From: Streptohalobacillus salinus
GTDB taxonomy: Bacteria > Bacillota > Bacilli > Bacillales > Amphibacillaceae
Direction of reading: 5' to 3'
NCBI RefSeq assembly: GCF_003201605.1
Contig: NZ_QJJR01000004.1
Location: forward strand, 124,001-188,000
Length of the DNA: 64,000 nt
The notes beneath the pieces were generated by a model that was not told the DNA's origin, ran no database searches, and was given only the letters and a program-made list of their open reading frames with translations. Numbering within the stretch: the first letter of the stretch is position 1; every line of letters begins with the position of its first letter. Positions 1 to 8,136 of this stretch are shown here, piece by piece. The position numbers and the translations under genes are program-made.

Positions 1-493
1 AATCAGTCAGACATTAGAAGTGCCAATGGATAAAGCGATGACTTTAATAGAAATAATCAATGATTTTTATCACGATGATTCACGAGGTATTCAATTGATT
101 GAAGCGGACGATCGATATTACTTGACCACAAAAGCTGAACATGCAGATTATCTTAGAGCTTTAGTGACGGGGAATCAAAGGCAAAAATTATCACAAGCAA
201 GTCTAGAAACCTTAGCAATCGTTGCCTACAATCAACCGATGACACGATTAGAAGTTGAAGAGGTGCGTGGGGTTAAGAGTGACCGCCCTATCCAGACCTT
301 ACTATCAAGAGGATTAATCGAAGAAGCAGGCAAGAAAGACGTTTTGGGTCGTCCAATGATGTTTAAAACAAGTGTTGATTTTTTAACTTATTTCGGACTG
401 AAATCGATTGACGAACTACCACCACTTACTGAGCAGATCAGTGAGCTATCGTTTGAAGATGAAGAGGATTTATTTTTTTCGAAACAAAGCTAG
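1..493 (+). CDS. scpB: Segregation and condensation protein B (5' end outside window)
   Basis: ScpB is the winged-helix kleisin partner that works with ScpA and SMC in chromosome condensation and segregation in the cytoplasm. The reading frame is open from base 2 onward, before the first possible start at 20, and the upstream residues fit ScpB, so the gene begins left of the window. Recognisable family stretches are LSQASLETLAIVAYNQP and the following VEEVRGVKS, and the protein ends in an acidic tail with EDLFF. About 40 N-terminal residues are missing compared with a usual ScpB of about 190-200. rluB follows after 36 bases. In B. subtilis, dacB, spmA and spmB lie between these two genes and are absent here. 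Confidence 0.95.
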   Translation, partial: ISQTLEVPMDKAMTLIEIINDFYHDDSRGIQLIEADDRYYLTTKAEHADYLRALVTGNQRQKLSQASLETLAIVAYNQPMTRLEVEEVRGVKSDRPIQTLLSRGLIEEAGKKDVLGRPMMFKTSVDFLTYFGLKSIDELPPLTEQISELSFEDEEDLFFSKQS

Positions 494-529
494 TGAAGGA
501 TAAGGTAATAAATAAAAAGGAATGATGAG

Positions 530-1270
530 ATGGAACAATTTGAAGAACGTTTACAAAAGGTGATCGCACACAGCGGTGTCGCTTCGCGGCGTAAAGCAGA
601 AACAATGATTACTGAGGGACGGGTGAAAGTGAACGGGAAAGTCGTCACTGAATTAGGAACAAAAGTGACGAATCAAGATAAAGTGCAAGTCGATGAAGTA
701 CCATTGACAAAAGAAGAGCCGGTCCATTATTTACTTTACAAACCACGTGGTGTCATTTCAAGTGTAAGTGATGATAAAAATCGGACGGTTGTAACAGACT
801 TGATTCCTGCCATTCAAGAACGCGTATATCCTGTCGGTCGACTTGACTATGATACGTCAGGGTTACTATTGTTAACCAATGATGGTGAGTTAACCCAATT
901 ACTGATGCACCCGAGTTATGAAATAGAAAAAGTTTATGTGGCAAAAGTAAAGGGAATTCCAACTAAAACAGAATTGAATCGCTTTACCCGTGGTGTGAAA
1001 TCAGACGGAGAAAAATTACAAGCCATTTCGGCACGAATTATTTCTGCTGATCATGAAAAAGGAACATCAATTGTGGAAGTGATTCTACATGAAGGAAAAA
1101 ACAGACAGGTCAGACGTATGTTTGAAGCAACTGGCTATGATGTACAAAAATTAAAACGTGAACGGTATGGCTTTCTTGATTTAAAGGGGTTAAAATCAGG
1201 CGCATATCGAGAACTGACACCACATGAAGTGAAGCAATTACGCGCATATGCGCTAAGAGATAAGAAATAA
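530..1270 (+). CDS. rluB: 23S rRNA pseudouridine synthase RluB
   Basis: This enzyme converts a specific uridine in 23S rRNA (helix 89 region) to pseudouridine. The 246-residue protein has an N-terminal S4 RNA-binding domain (about residues 5-65, with SRRKAETMI). The RsuA/RluB catalytic domain follows, and the active-site aspartate D106 sits in GRLDYDTSG. The motif EGKNRQVRRM near residue 190 is also typical of this subfamily. ATG 530 follows the purine-rich ribosome site GGAATGATGAG. In B. subtilis rluB precedes resABCDE; here resD comes next, without resABC. Confidence 0.95.
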   Translation: MEQFEERLQKVIAHSGVASRRKAETMITEGRVKVNGKVVTELGTKVTNQDKVQVDEVPLTKEEPVHYLLYKPRGVISSVSDDKNRTVVTDLIPAIQERVYPVGRLDYDTSGLLLLTNDGELTQLLMHPSYEIEKVYVAKVKGIPTKTELNRFTRGVKSDGEKLQAISARIISADHEKGTSIVEVILHEGKNRQVRRMFEATGYDVQKLKRERYGFLDLKGLKSGAYRELTPHEVKQLRAYALRDKK

Positions 1271-1318
1271 GTATAAAGATGGATGGGTTAAAGTGCAGAG
1301 TAGAAAGGGGTTCATCAG

Positions 1319-2029
1319 ATGGAGCAATCTATTTTAGTGGTTGAAGATGAGGATCGGATTCGTAAACTACTAACTATGTATCTTGAACGTGAAGGATTTA
1401 TCGTTGAAGAGGCTAACAATGGGATCACGGGAGAAGAAAAAGCTTTAGAAAATGATTATTCAATGATCCTTTTGGATCTTATGTTACCGGAGCGAGATGG
1501 CATCACCGTCTGTAAAAACATCAGAGCTGAAAAAGCAACACCAATTTTGATGTTAACAGCCAAAGGAGAAGAGACCAATCGGATTGAAGGGTTTGAAGCT
1601 GGCGCTGATGACTATGTTGTCAAGCCGTTTAGTCCTAGAGAAGTGGTCTTGCGTGTGAAAGCAATGCTTAGACGCGCTGGTAATGGTGAAACAATGGGTC
1701 AAATTTCCTCGACAAAAGATGTGCTAGATTTCAAGCACATGACGATTGATAATGACGCGCATAAAGTGACAGCAGATCAAACAGAAATTACATTGACGCC
1801 GAAAGAATATGAGTTGCTCTATTTTTTAGCGAGTCACCAAGATCGTGTTTATGATCGTGAACAACTCTTAAAAGAAGTATGGAAATACGAATTTTTTGGC
1901 GACCTACGCACAGTGGATACCCATGTCAAGCGATTACGTGAAAAACTCAGTAAAGTGTCAAAAGCAGCTTCTCAAATGATTGTAACGGTATGGGGCGTTG
2001 GCTACAAGTTTGAAGTGGAAGATGAGTAA
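1319..2029 (+). CDS. resD: Response regulator, ResD type (OmpR/PhoB family)
   Basis: This is a DNA-binding response regulator of 236 residues. It has a receiver domain (acidic pocket E9/D10, phospho-acceptor D53 in LLDLMLPERDG, conserved K in VKPFSPRE) followed by a C-terminal winged helix (about 135-232, with LTPKEYELL and TVDTHVKRLREKL). It sits between rluB and a sensor kinase with a SigX/RsiX pair beyond, which is the B. subtilis ResD position; there ResDE controls aerobic/anaerobic respiration. The usual cytochrome c maturation genes resABC, which precede resD, are missing, so the regulon here must differ. AAAGGGG upstream supports ATG 1319. The stop overlaps the start of resE (TAATG), indicating translational coupling. 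Confidence 0.88.
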   Translation: MEQSILVVEDEDRIRKLLTMYLEREGFIVEEANNGITGEEKALENDYSMILLDLMLPERDGITVCKNIRAEKATPILMLTAKGEETNRIEGFEAGADDYVVKPFSPREVVLRVKAMLRRAGNGETMGQISSTKDVLDFKHMTIDNDAHKVTADQTEITLTPKEYELLYFLASHQDRVYDREQLLKEVWKYEFFGDLRTVDTHVKRLREKLSKVSKAASQMIVTVWGVGYKFEVEDE

Positions 2030-3675
2030 TGATATGGCGCGGGCTTGTCGGTAAGTTTTGGTTTTATTTGTTTGTGCTTTTTATAGTCATTAGCTTTGGC
2101 CTATTTATTGTTCTTAGACCCGTGGTAAAAGAAACGCTCATTGACCAGCAACGGGCTCACTTATCTGAAACGTTGCTAGCATTTGAAGGTTTATCCAACG
2201 ACCAAACCTGGTTACCGGTAACACTGCCGGGATTGATTTATGTTTTTCGTGAAGATCAAACAGATGCTGTAGATCTATTGCACAATACCGCCGATCTACC
2301 ACCATCTGTTGCGGGTGAACAGGTTACCTTAGTTAACATCGAAACCCGTACCGGTCATTTATATGCATCTCAGCCAATAGCAAAGGTAGAGGCACGTCTT
2401 GTTCAGTATGAGCAGGTCTATATCATCACGATTCTGCTCATTCTAGGAATCACGGCATTATTTGCATACGTCTTGTCACGTCGATTAAATCAACGTCTAA
2501 TGCAAATCCGTACACTCGCACTATCCTATGCGAACGCTGATTTCTCTTCAAAATTAATCGTTGATAAAAACGATGACGTTGCAGAGGTATCTTTGGCGTT
2601 TAATCGGATGGGTCGTCAGTTAAAGAACCAAATGGACCAATTGCAGCGTGAAAAGCAAATACTGTACCGTATCATAGGAGCAATGCAAGAAGGTGTCATC
2701 ACCGTCAATCTTGATGGCGAGATCTTATTAGTCAATCAACCAGGGGAAACGTTGATTCGGGCAATGCGTTATCAAAACGATTCAGATTCAGATGAAGCGA
2801 TCGCTCCACAACGCTTACTTGAATTATTTAATCCAGTGATGACCCATCAAGAAACAGTAATGCACAACATCCATATCCACGGACGGGATTACGTCCTTGT
2901 GGCGACACCACTCGTTGGTGAAACAGTCTTACAAGGTGTGGTAAGCGTGGTGAGAGACATCACTGAAGAGAAGCGATTAAATGAGCTGCGAGAGTCATTT
3001 ATCGCCAACGTTAGTCATGAGCTTCGCACCCCGATTTCTCTAGTGCAAGGGTACAGTGAAGCGATTGTGGATGGTGTTTCAACGACCGTTGAGGACCAAC
3101 AATCATTAGCATCAATCATTCTCGATGAATCACTAAGAATGGGCCGATTGGTTAATGATCTACTCGACTTGGCGCGGATAAAATCTGGTCAGTTAGAACT
3201 TCACTTGGATGAGTATCCGATTGAGGCATTTTTGATTCGTGTGACCCGCAAGTTTGCTAAAAAGGCAAGCGATAAAGGGCTCATGATCGATTATCAAGTT
3301 ATGGATCAAGCATTGACACAGCTCACGTTTGATTACGATCGTTTAGAACAAGTACTGACTAATTTAATTGACAACGCAATTAGACATACGGAGTCGGGTA
3401 AGGTAACCGTTCAAGTTAAACGTGTGAGAGATGCTTGTCAATTTGATGTGATTGATACTGGAACGGGTATTCCAGCTGATGATTTACCATTTGTTTTTGA
3501 ACGTTTTTATAAAGCGGATAAAGCACGCACAAGAGAGAAAAAGAATAAAAAAGGTACAGGGTTAGGTCTAGCCATTGCGAAAGAGATTGTGTATACGCAT
3601 GGTGGAGATATTTCCGTTCATAGTAATGAAGGGGTCGGTACAACGTTTAGTTTTACCATCCCATATAAACATTAA
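2029..3675 (+). CDS. resE: Sensor histidine kinase, ResE type
   Basis: This membrane sensor kinase of 548 residues is the partner of the upstream response regulator. Domains visible in order are: a first membrane helix (about 10-28); an extracytoplasmic region of about 100 residues; a second helix (about 130-150, ITILLILGITALFAYVL); HAMP; a PAS-like domain (about 220-310, MQEGVITVNLDGEILLVNQ); a HisKA domain with phospho-accepting H330 in NVSHELRTP; and a HATPase_c domain with N, G1 (DTGTGIP), F and G2 (KGTGLGLAI) boxes. All catalytic motifs are intact. The extracytoplasmic part looks somewhat short for ResE. The cobalamin riboswitch begins immediately after the stop. Confidence 0.88.
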   Translation: MIWRGLVGKFWFYLFVLFIVISFGLFIVLRPVVKETLIDQQRAHLSETLLAFEGLSNDQTWLPVTLPGLIYVFREDQTDAVDLLHNTADLPPSVAGEQVTLVNIETRTGHLYASQPIAKVEARLVQYEQVYIITILLILGITALFAYVLSRRLNQRLMQIRTLALSYANADFSSKLIVDKNDDVAEVSLAFNRMGRQLKNQMDQLQREKQILYRIIGAMQEGVITVNLDGEILLVNQPGETLIRAMRYQNDSDSDEAIAPQRLLELFNPVMTHQETVMHNIHIHGRDYVLVATPLVGETVLQGVVSVVRDITEEKRLNELRESFIANVSHELRTPISLVQGYSEAIVDGVSTTVEDQQSLASIILDESLRMGRLVNDLLDLARIKSGQLELHLDEYPIEAFLIRVTRKFAKKASDKGLMIDYQVMDQALTQLTFDYDRLEQVLTNLIDNAIRHTESGKVTVQVKRVRDACQFDVIDTGTGIPADDLPFVFERFYKADKARTREKKNKKGTGLGLAIAKEIVYTHGGDISVHSNEGVGTTFSFTIPYKH

Positions 3676-3683
3676 TAAATAAA

Positions 3684-3816
3684 TAGGTGATTAACAGGGA
3701 ATTTGGTGGAAGTCCAAAGCTGTCCTCGCAACTGTAAGTAGTATCGAACTGAACACATCCACTGCATTCGCGGGAAGGGTTCATAGTAGCACGCTACAAG
3801 CCAGTAGACCTACCTA
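3684..3816 (+). promoter_or_regulatory. Cobalamin (AdoCbl-type) riboswitch aptamer
   Basis: The conserved cobalamin aptamer elements occur in order: ACAGGGAA, GGTG, AAGTCC, GCTGTCCTCGCAACTGTAA, the CCACTG...CGGGAAGG block, and the B12 box AGCCAGTAGACCTACC at 3799-3814. The ends pair as a short P1, TAGGT 3684-3688 with ACCTA 3812-3816. The aptamer lies directly upstream of a two-gene unit encoding a DUF4430 lipoprotein and an ECF S-component, which points to control of cobalamin uptake. Family membership is secure from the boxes. The exact cofactor form (adenosyl or methyl/aquo) cannot be read by eye. Confidence 0.93.
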
Positions 3817-3841
3817 GTTATTTTATTATATAAAATGCTTC

Positions 3842-3907
3842 GAGGATTGAGCGTTTATCAACGACCTACGGGTTAGCTTGCGTTTAATCCTCCAGATTAA
3901 TGGAGGA
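3842..3907 (+). promoter_or_regulatory. Riboswitch expression platform with two competing hairpins
   Basis: Two mutually exclusive stems can be drawn. One is a 12-bp stem, GAGGATTGAGCG (3842-3853) with CGTTTAATCCTC (3881-3892), containing two G-U pairs. The other is a 7-bp stem, TCCTCCA (3888-3894) with TGGAGGA (3901-3907), which buries the Shine-Dalgarno of the next gene. They share TCCTC, so forming one excludes the other. No run of T follows either stem, so control is probably at translation initiation. Which state cobalamin favours cannot be decided from the sequence. Confidence 0.7.
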
Positions 3908-3915
3908 ATGTAAAA

Positions 3916-4281
3916 ATGAAAAAAGTATGGTTAAGTTTAATTGTTGGGTTATTGTTACTTGTCGGTTGTAATACAGAGACAGCGTCTGATGATAAGATTG
4001 ATATATCGGTAATCATCTCGATTGATAATGACGAAGAACGATTAGTTGATGAGACCTTATCAGTTGAGGAAGGCGCGATTTTACTTGATGTATTAGATGA
4101 GCAATATGACATCCAAAAAAGTGACGAAGGTTTTATTGAAGGCATCGAAGGACAAGAACAATATGACAATCATTATTGGTTCTATGAAGTAAATGATGAA
4201 GAAGCTTATGTCGGTGCTGGAGAATATGAATTAGCGGATCAAGATGTCGTTCATTTTGACTTGCACGAGTATGAAGGATAA
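3916..4281 (+). CDS. DUF4430-domain lipoprotein, candidate cobalamin-capture protein
   Basis: This 121-residue lipoprotein has a signal peptide ending in the lipobox LLVGC (lipidated C18), then a very acidic mature domain. The stretch DNHYWFYEVNDEEAYVGAGEYELADQD is cut here into its recognisable parts YWFYEVN and GAGEYEL, which are typical of DUF4430. That domain resembles the C-terminal beta domain of the vitamin B12 binders transcobalamin and intrinsic factor. The gene lies under a cobalamin riboswitch and overlaps the start of an ECF S-component by one base (TAATG). A role as an extracellular B12-binding or delivery subunit is therefore inferred, not shown. The ribosome site GGAGG at 3902-3906 is the one sequestered in the riboswitch platform. 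Confidence 0.82.
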   Translation: MKKVWLSLIVGLLLLVGCNTETASDDKIDISVIISIDNDEERLVDETLSVEEGAILLDVLDEQYDIQKSDEGFIEGIEGQEQYDNHYWFYEVNDEEAYVGAGEYELADQDVVHFDLHEYEG

Positions 4282-4811
4282 TGAAATTATCAACCCACCA
4301 ACTCACCCTCATCGCTGTATTAGCAGCGATGAGCGCAGTGGGTCGAATTTTCTTTCAACAAGTGCCTAGTGGACAGCCAACAACAGCGATCATTATTTTA
4401 TCTGGCTTTTTTTTAGGGCCAACGCAAGCAATGATTTTAGCTGCTTTAACAACATATTTATCGAACATGATGATGGGCATGGGGTTATGGACCCTCTGGC
4501 AAATTCTTGCCTGGTCAATGATTGGTTTAATAGCTGGACTTATTGGCAAAGTAGTGAAAAAACATGCCTACCCGGTACTTATTAGTTTTGGTGTTTTATC
4601 TGGCTTTATCTACGGGCTTTTTTTTGCCTTAATTAATTTCATGGTTTCTGGGAAGTTTTGGGGCTATTATCTCGCAGGCGTTATGTTTGATTTAAATCAT
4701 GCAATAAGCAATATTATTTTTATTGTCGTGTTATACAAACCATTTTTGCTGCTATTCAAACGATTTAATCATCAACAAGTAAGGACACGTGCGGATATTA
4801 AAAAAAGGTAA
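4281..4811 (+). CDS. ECF transporter S-component, probably for cobalamin or a precursor
   Basis: This integral membrane protein of 176 residues has about five to six hydrophobic helices. It shows the look of ECF-type vitamin transporter S-components: an early ALAAMSAVGR stretch, and GFFLGPTQAMILAALTTYLSN in which the small-residue helix contacts the EcfT coupling subunit. Such proteins bind the substrate and share the energising EcfA/A'/T module, which is not in this window. The cobalamin riboswitch and the adjacent DUF4430 lipoprotein suggest cobalamin as the substrate, and this is inference. Translation is coupled to the upstream gene by TAATG. A terminator overlaps the stop codon. Confidence 0.82.
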   Translation: MKLSTHQLTLIAVLAAMSAVGRIFFQQVPSGQPTTAIIILSGFFLGPTQAMILAALTTYLSNMMMGMGLWTLWQILAWSMIGLIAGLIGKVVKKHAYPVLISFGVLSGFIYGLFFALINFMVSGKFWGYYLAGVMFDLNHAISNIIFIVVLYKPFLLLFKRFNHQQVRTRADIKKR

Positions 4812-4833
4812 CATTAACGTGTAACCTTTTTTT
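4800..4833 (+). terminator. Rho-independent terminator after the ECF S-component gene
   Basis: AAAAAAGGT at 4801-4809 pairs with ACCTTTTTT at 4824 onward across a short loop, and seven T follow. It starts inside the stop region of the S-component gene and separates the vitamin module from sigX. Confidence 0.75.
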
Positions 4834-4874
4834 AATGTCTAACGACAAATCTATTAAGAAAGATTGGGGGTCTG

Positions 4875-5405
4875 GTGTTGAAGACCACATTTGATCATTT
4901 ATATGAAACGTATCATCGTGATGTATATCAATATATTTTTTACATGGTGAAAGATAAAGCAATAACTGAAGATTTATTGCAAGAAACTTATATAAAAGTG
5001 TTGCAGGCGTATGAAAAATTTCGAGGTGAGAGCAGTGAAAAAACATGGTTATTTTCTATTGCACGCCATACCGTTATGGATTATTTCCGCAAACAACAAC
5101 GACGAAAACAAGTTTTTTTTGGTTTATTCTCTAAAGACGATGAAGAAGTAACCAATCAATTGATTGATAAAGCCCCTTTGCCGGAAGAACTTACCGCTCT
5201 AAATGAAGAGCTTCAAATGATATATCATTATCTGGATGCCTGCAGTCTTGATCAAAAAAATGTTATCATCTTACGTTTTATCCAATCGTTATCTATTCAC
5301 GAAACAGCTAGAATTTTAGAATGGACAGAGAGCAAGGTGAAAACAACGCAGCACCGAGCGTTAAAAAAATTACGGCACTTAATCGAGCAGAATGAAAAGA
5401 GGTGA
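4875..5405 (+). CDS. sigX: ECF RNA polymerase sigma factor, SigX type
   Basis: This extracytoplasmic-function sigma factor of 176 residues has region 2 at about 8-75 (VYQYIFYMVKDKAITEDLLQ then WLFSIARHTVMDYFRK) and region 4 at about 115-170 (LDQKNVIILRFIQSLS, then the helix-turn-helix with ESKVKTTQHRALKKLR). Its position after resE and before a membrane anti-sigma gene is that of B. subtilis sigX-rsiX, which modifies the cell envelope and answers cationic peptide stress. The start is not ATG: GTG 4875 or TTG 4878, behind GATTGGGGG, with the TTG better spaced. The next gene starts almost at once, so the pair is an operon. Confidence 0.88.
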   Translation: MLKTTFDHLYETYHRDVYQYIFYMVKDKAITEDLLQETYIKVLQAYEKFRGESSEKTWLFSIARHTVMDYFRKQQRRKQVFFGLFSKDDEEVTNQLIDKAPLPEELTALNEELQMIYHYLDACSLDQKNVIILRFIQSLSIHETARILEWTESKVKTTQHRALKKLRHLIEQNEKR

Positions 5406-5409
5406 CGTC

Positions 5410-6636
5410 ATGAGTGCAACTGATGAAAAGGATCAGCAATTAATTAATGACCTCCAAAAATTGCCTAAATTAAATGACGGGTTGTCAAAAGAAGAATGGT
5501 ACCAAAAGATAAAACAAAAAGAATTTTCAAATAGTAAGCCAAATCGAAAGCCACTGCTTTATATTGTCCCTTCATTGATGGGAGTGCTTGTTCTTGTATT
5601 ATTATTTATTATTACTGAAGGATTTAATTTTAATTCTACCACGAATAATCGAGCAGAAGATCTAGAGGAAGCAGAAATGTCGACGTCACAGGATGTATCA
5701 ATGGAAATCCTTGAAAAATCTACGCATGCCGATGACACATTGGCTTTTACCTTTCATGAAGAGACAACTTTAAATGAGGTGACACGGGGGGAACATGTCT
5801 TATTTCAAGATGAACAAGACATCATGAATTTACCGATGGCACCCGTTGGAGCGATGGATGAATCGGTCATGTTTGCTGTTCCTTTGACGATGATAAATAC
5901 ACCAAATGAACAGGCAGTTTTTTATAATGAAATAATTAGAGAGATAAACTTCAAGTCCCATGGTCTTACAAGTTTACCTTTTTCGCTCGTTACTTTCGGT
6001 TTTCAAAATCAACAATTAGCTGAAATCGTTGTCGATGATTCCGATCAGTTAGCAGGAACTTCTGCACAAGCAACGCTGTTTTTACAAACTCTGAGAACGA
6101 TGTTTGCGACTGATGAGCCTACGTCAATCCCGATTCGTACAAGTGAAACAGATGATGTCGACCTAGGTGCTTATGGTGAGGTAAGTACGTTTGAATTTAT
6201 GCCAGTTAAACAAGTAGCCTATAAATATTATCGATTTGATGAGACGCATACCTATATGGTGCCGGTTGAACAAACGTTGGCGGGCGAAAATTTCATGACG
6301 ATTGATGAAGCTTTATTTAATATGCAAGAGAGTAATGAGGAACTAAAATTGTTCGGTGCGATTCCGGCAGATGCTGAGTATCAACTGGATTTATCAGATA
6401 CAGGTCTATTGCAAATGACCTTTGCTGAACATGATATGTTCGGTGACAATCTCGCAACGATTGAAATGATCGAGAGCATTTTGATGACAGCCAAAAGTTT
6501 TGACTTTGATGCAGTTAATTTCTCAATTGCGGGAGTGGATTCAACGGTTGGTGCGTATCAATTAAATGCACCGCTTGATGTACCACTAGCGATTAACCCT
6601 ACAACGCTAGAGCATTGGTTAGAGTATAGCGAGTAA
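5410..6636 (+). CDS. rsiX: Anti-sigma factor, RsiX type
   Basis: This single-pass membrane protein of 408 residues has a cytoplasmic N-terminal part of about 48 residues, a membrane helix at about 49-69 (YIVPSLMGVLVLVLLFIIT), and a long acidic extracytoplasmic domain of about 340 residues. It should hold the upstream sigma factor at the membrane. ATG 5410 is chosen over ATG 5392 because AAGAGGTGA lies at the right distance before it. The extracellular part is longer than I would expect for RsiX, and I see no sharp domain signature in it. Identity rests mainly on topology and its place behind sigX. Confidence 0.8.
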   Translation: MSATDEKDQQLINDLQKLPKLNDGLSKEEWYQKIKQKEFSNSKPNRKPLLYIVPSLMGVLVLVLLFIITEGFNFNSTTNNRAEDLEEAEMSTSQDVSMEILEKSTHADDTLAFTFHEETTLNEVTRGEHVLFQDEQDIMNLPMAPVGAMDESVMFAVPLTMINTPNEQAVFYNEIIREINFKSHGLTSLPFSLVTFGFQNQQLAEIVVDDSDQLAGTSAQATLFLQTLRTMFATDEPTSIPIRTSETDDVDLGAYGEVSTFEFMPVKQVAYKYYRFDETHTYMVPVEQTLAGENFMTIDEALFNMQESNEELKLFGAIPADAEYQLDLSDTGLLQMTFAEHDMFGDNLATIEMIESILMTAKSFDFDAVNFSIAGVDSTVGAYQLNAPLDVPLAINPTTLEHWLEYSE

Positions 6637-6639
6637 CAA

Positions 6640-6682
6640 AAAATGGGCTAGACGCTTATTCATTAAACGTCTAGCCCATTTT
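6640..6682 (+). terminator. Bidirectional terminator between rsiX and fer
   Basis: AAAATGGGCTAGACG (6640-6654) and CGTCTAGCCCATTTT (6668-6682) form a perfect 15-bp stem with A and T tracts on both sides. It serves the converging rsiX and ferredoxin genes. Confidence 0.92.
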
Positions 6683-6707
6683 CAAGCGATATAAAAGCCG
6701 AAAAGTG

Positions 6708-7010
<303 letters not shown>

Positions 7011-7043
7011 TTAAAATCAATGGATAAAAAAGGATGTCATCAA

Positions 7044-8096
7044 ATGTTTGAATGGTTGTGTCTTCATGGTTTAAATCAAATAAACGGGGATCGAACACTT
7101 TCTGCTTTTTATCATATCATGACCGGAAAGCGCTCGATACAAACGATTCAAGATACACGGTTATACCAACTAGAAAAGTACTATCACGTACTACCTGCAC
7201 TTGATCGTCATAAATATGATGAGCTAATCCTTTCTTTTGAATCTAAAAACTGGATCAAAAAAATTGCCGATCAAAAAGTGATTGTGACAGAAAAAGGTCG
7301 CGCCTTTTTAACAAACAATCCAGTGTCAGCTGTCAATCATCTGTTGGAAGGCTTGGAGTATTATTTAGTCGCGCCAATCTTCATTGCGCGTTTTGAGCTA
7401 GCTGTTCAAACGTATACCCATTTATCAATGAATCAACATGCCTTTGATCCCATTCAGCAAGCTACTGATGTCCAGCAGTTTATCAAGCAGCATTATCATT
7501 TGCATCGTTCAAATCTTAACGATTGGCTTACACAACTTTATCAGCGCATTCATAAATATTTATTACCATTCCAAGCTTGCTACGCAGAGATTTTTGTTGA
7601 ACGGCTGACAGCATACCAATCCAGTGGGCAATCAATCCAACAATTAACAGCAAAACACCAACTAAGTAACGAAGATGTAGAGCTTATTCTTTTAGGTTTG
7701 TATCATCAATTAATTAAACAAATAGAACAGTCATCAGACGATTTGCTGGGTTCGTTCGTACTTCTTAATCATCAAGAAGACGGTCTTAAGCTTACACGAA
7801 CAGCTGCAATCACCAGTCGTTATTTAGCAAGAGGATTTGATATAGAAGCAATTGCTACACATCGAAATTTAAAGCAAAGTACCATTGAAGATCATCTCGT
7901 TGAGATATGTTACCATCGTTCCCAGTTTGATATTCGCCCCTATGTGACTGAAGCAGCGGAAGAACTTATTCTTGCCGCAATAGATGAACGGCATACTTAT
8001 AAGGTGGCGACAATTAAGCAAGCACTTAATGATACCGTGAGCTACCTCGCCATTCGGCTTGTATTAGCAAAGATTTATCACCGGAAAAAGCACTAA
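7044..8096 (+). CDS. ypbB: YpbB family helix-turn-helix protein
   Basis: This 350-residue conserved Firmicutes protein always precedes the short RecQ-like helicase recS. The N-terminus (LCLHGLNQINGDRTLSA, then GKRSIQTIQD) and the C-terminal helix-turn-helix part (about 270-345, with TSRYLARGFDIEAIA) are typical of YpbB. Its biochemical role is unknown; partnership with RecS in DNA repair is inferred from conserved pairing. ATG 7044 is preferred over the upstream in-frame ATG 6987 because AAAAAAGGA precedes it at proper spacing and the family N-terminus begins here. Divergent fer lies upstream with only about 100 bases between, so their promoters must overlap. Confidence 0.88.
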   Translation: MFEWLCLHGLNQINGDRTLSAFYHIMTGKRSIQTIQDTRLYQLEKYYHVLPALDRHKYDELILSFESKNWIKKIADQKVIVTEKGRAFLTNNPVSAVNHLLEGLEYYLVAPIFIARFELAVQTYTHLSMNQHAFDPIQQATDVQQFIKQHYHLHRSNLNDWLTQLYQRIHKYLLPFQACYAEIFVERLTAYQSSGQSIQQLTAKHQLSNEDVELILLGLYHQLIKQIEQSSDDLLGSFVLLNHQEDGLKLTRTAAITSRYLARGFDIEAIATHRNLKQSTIEDHLVEICYHRSQFDIRPYVTEAAEELILAAIDERHTYKVATIKQALNDTVSYLAIRLVLAKIYHRKKH

Positions 8097-8136
8097 TTAA
8101 CTAATGAGAATTCCAATCTCAAAGGAGGTGTTTGTT

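Noticed and set aside
4798-5046. Minus-strand frame over the sigX start
   Set aside because: Overlaps the terminator and the well-supported sigX gene; no protein-like features.
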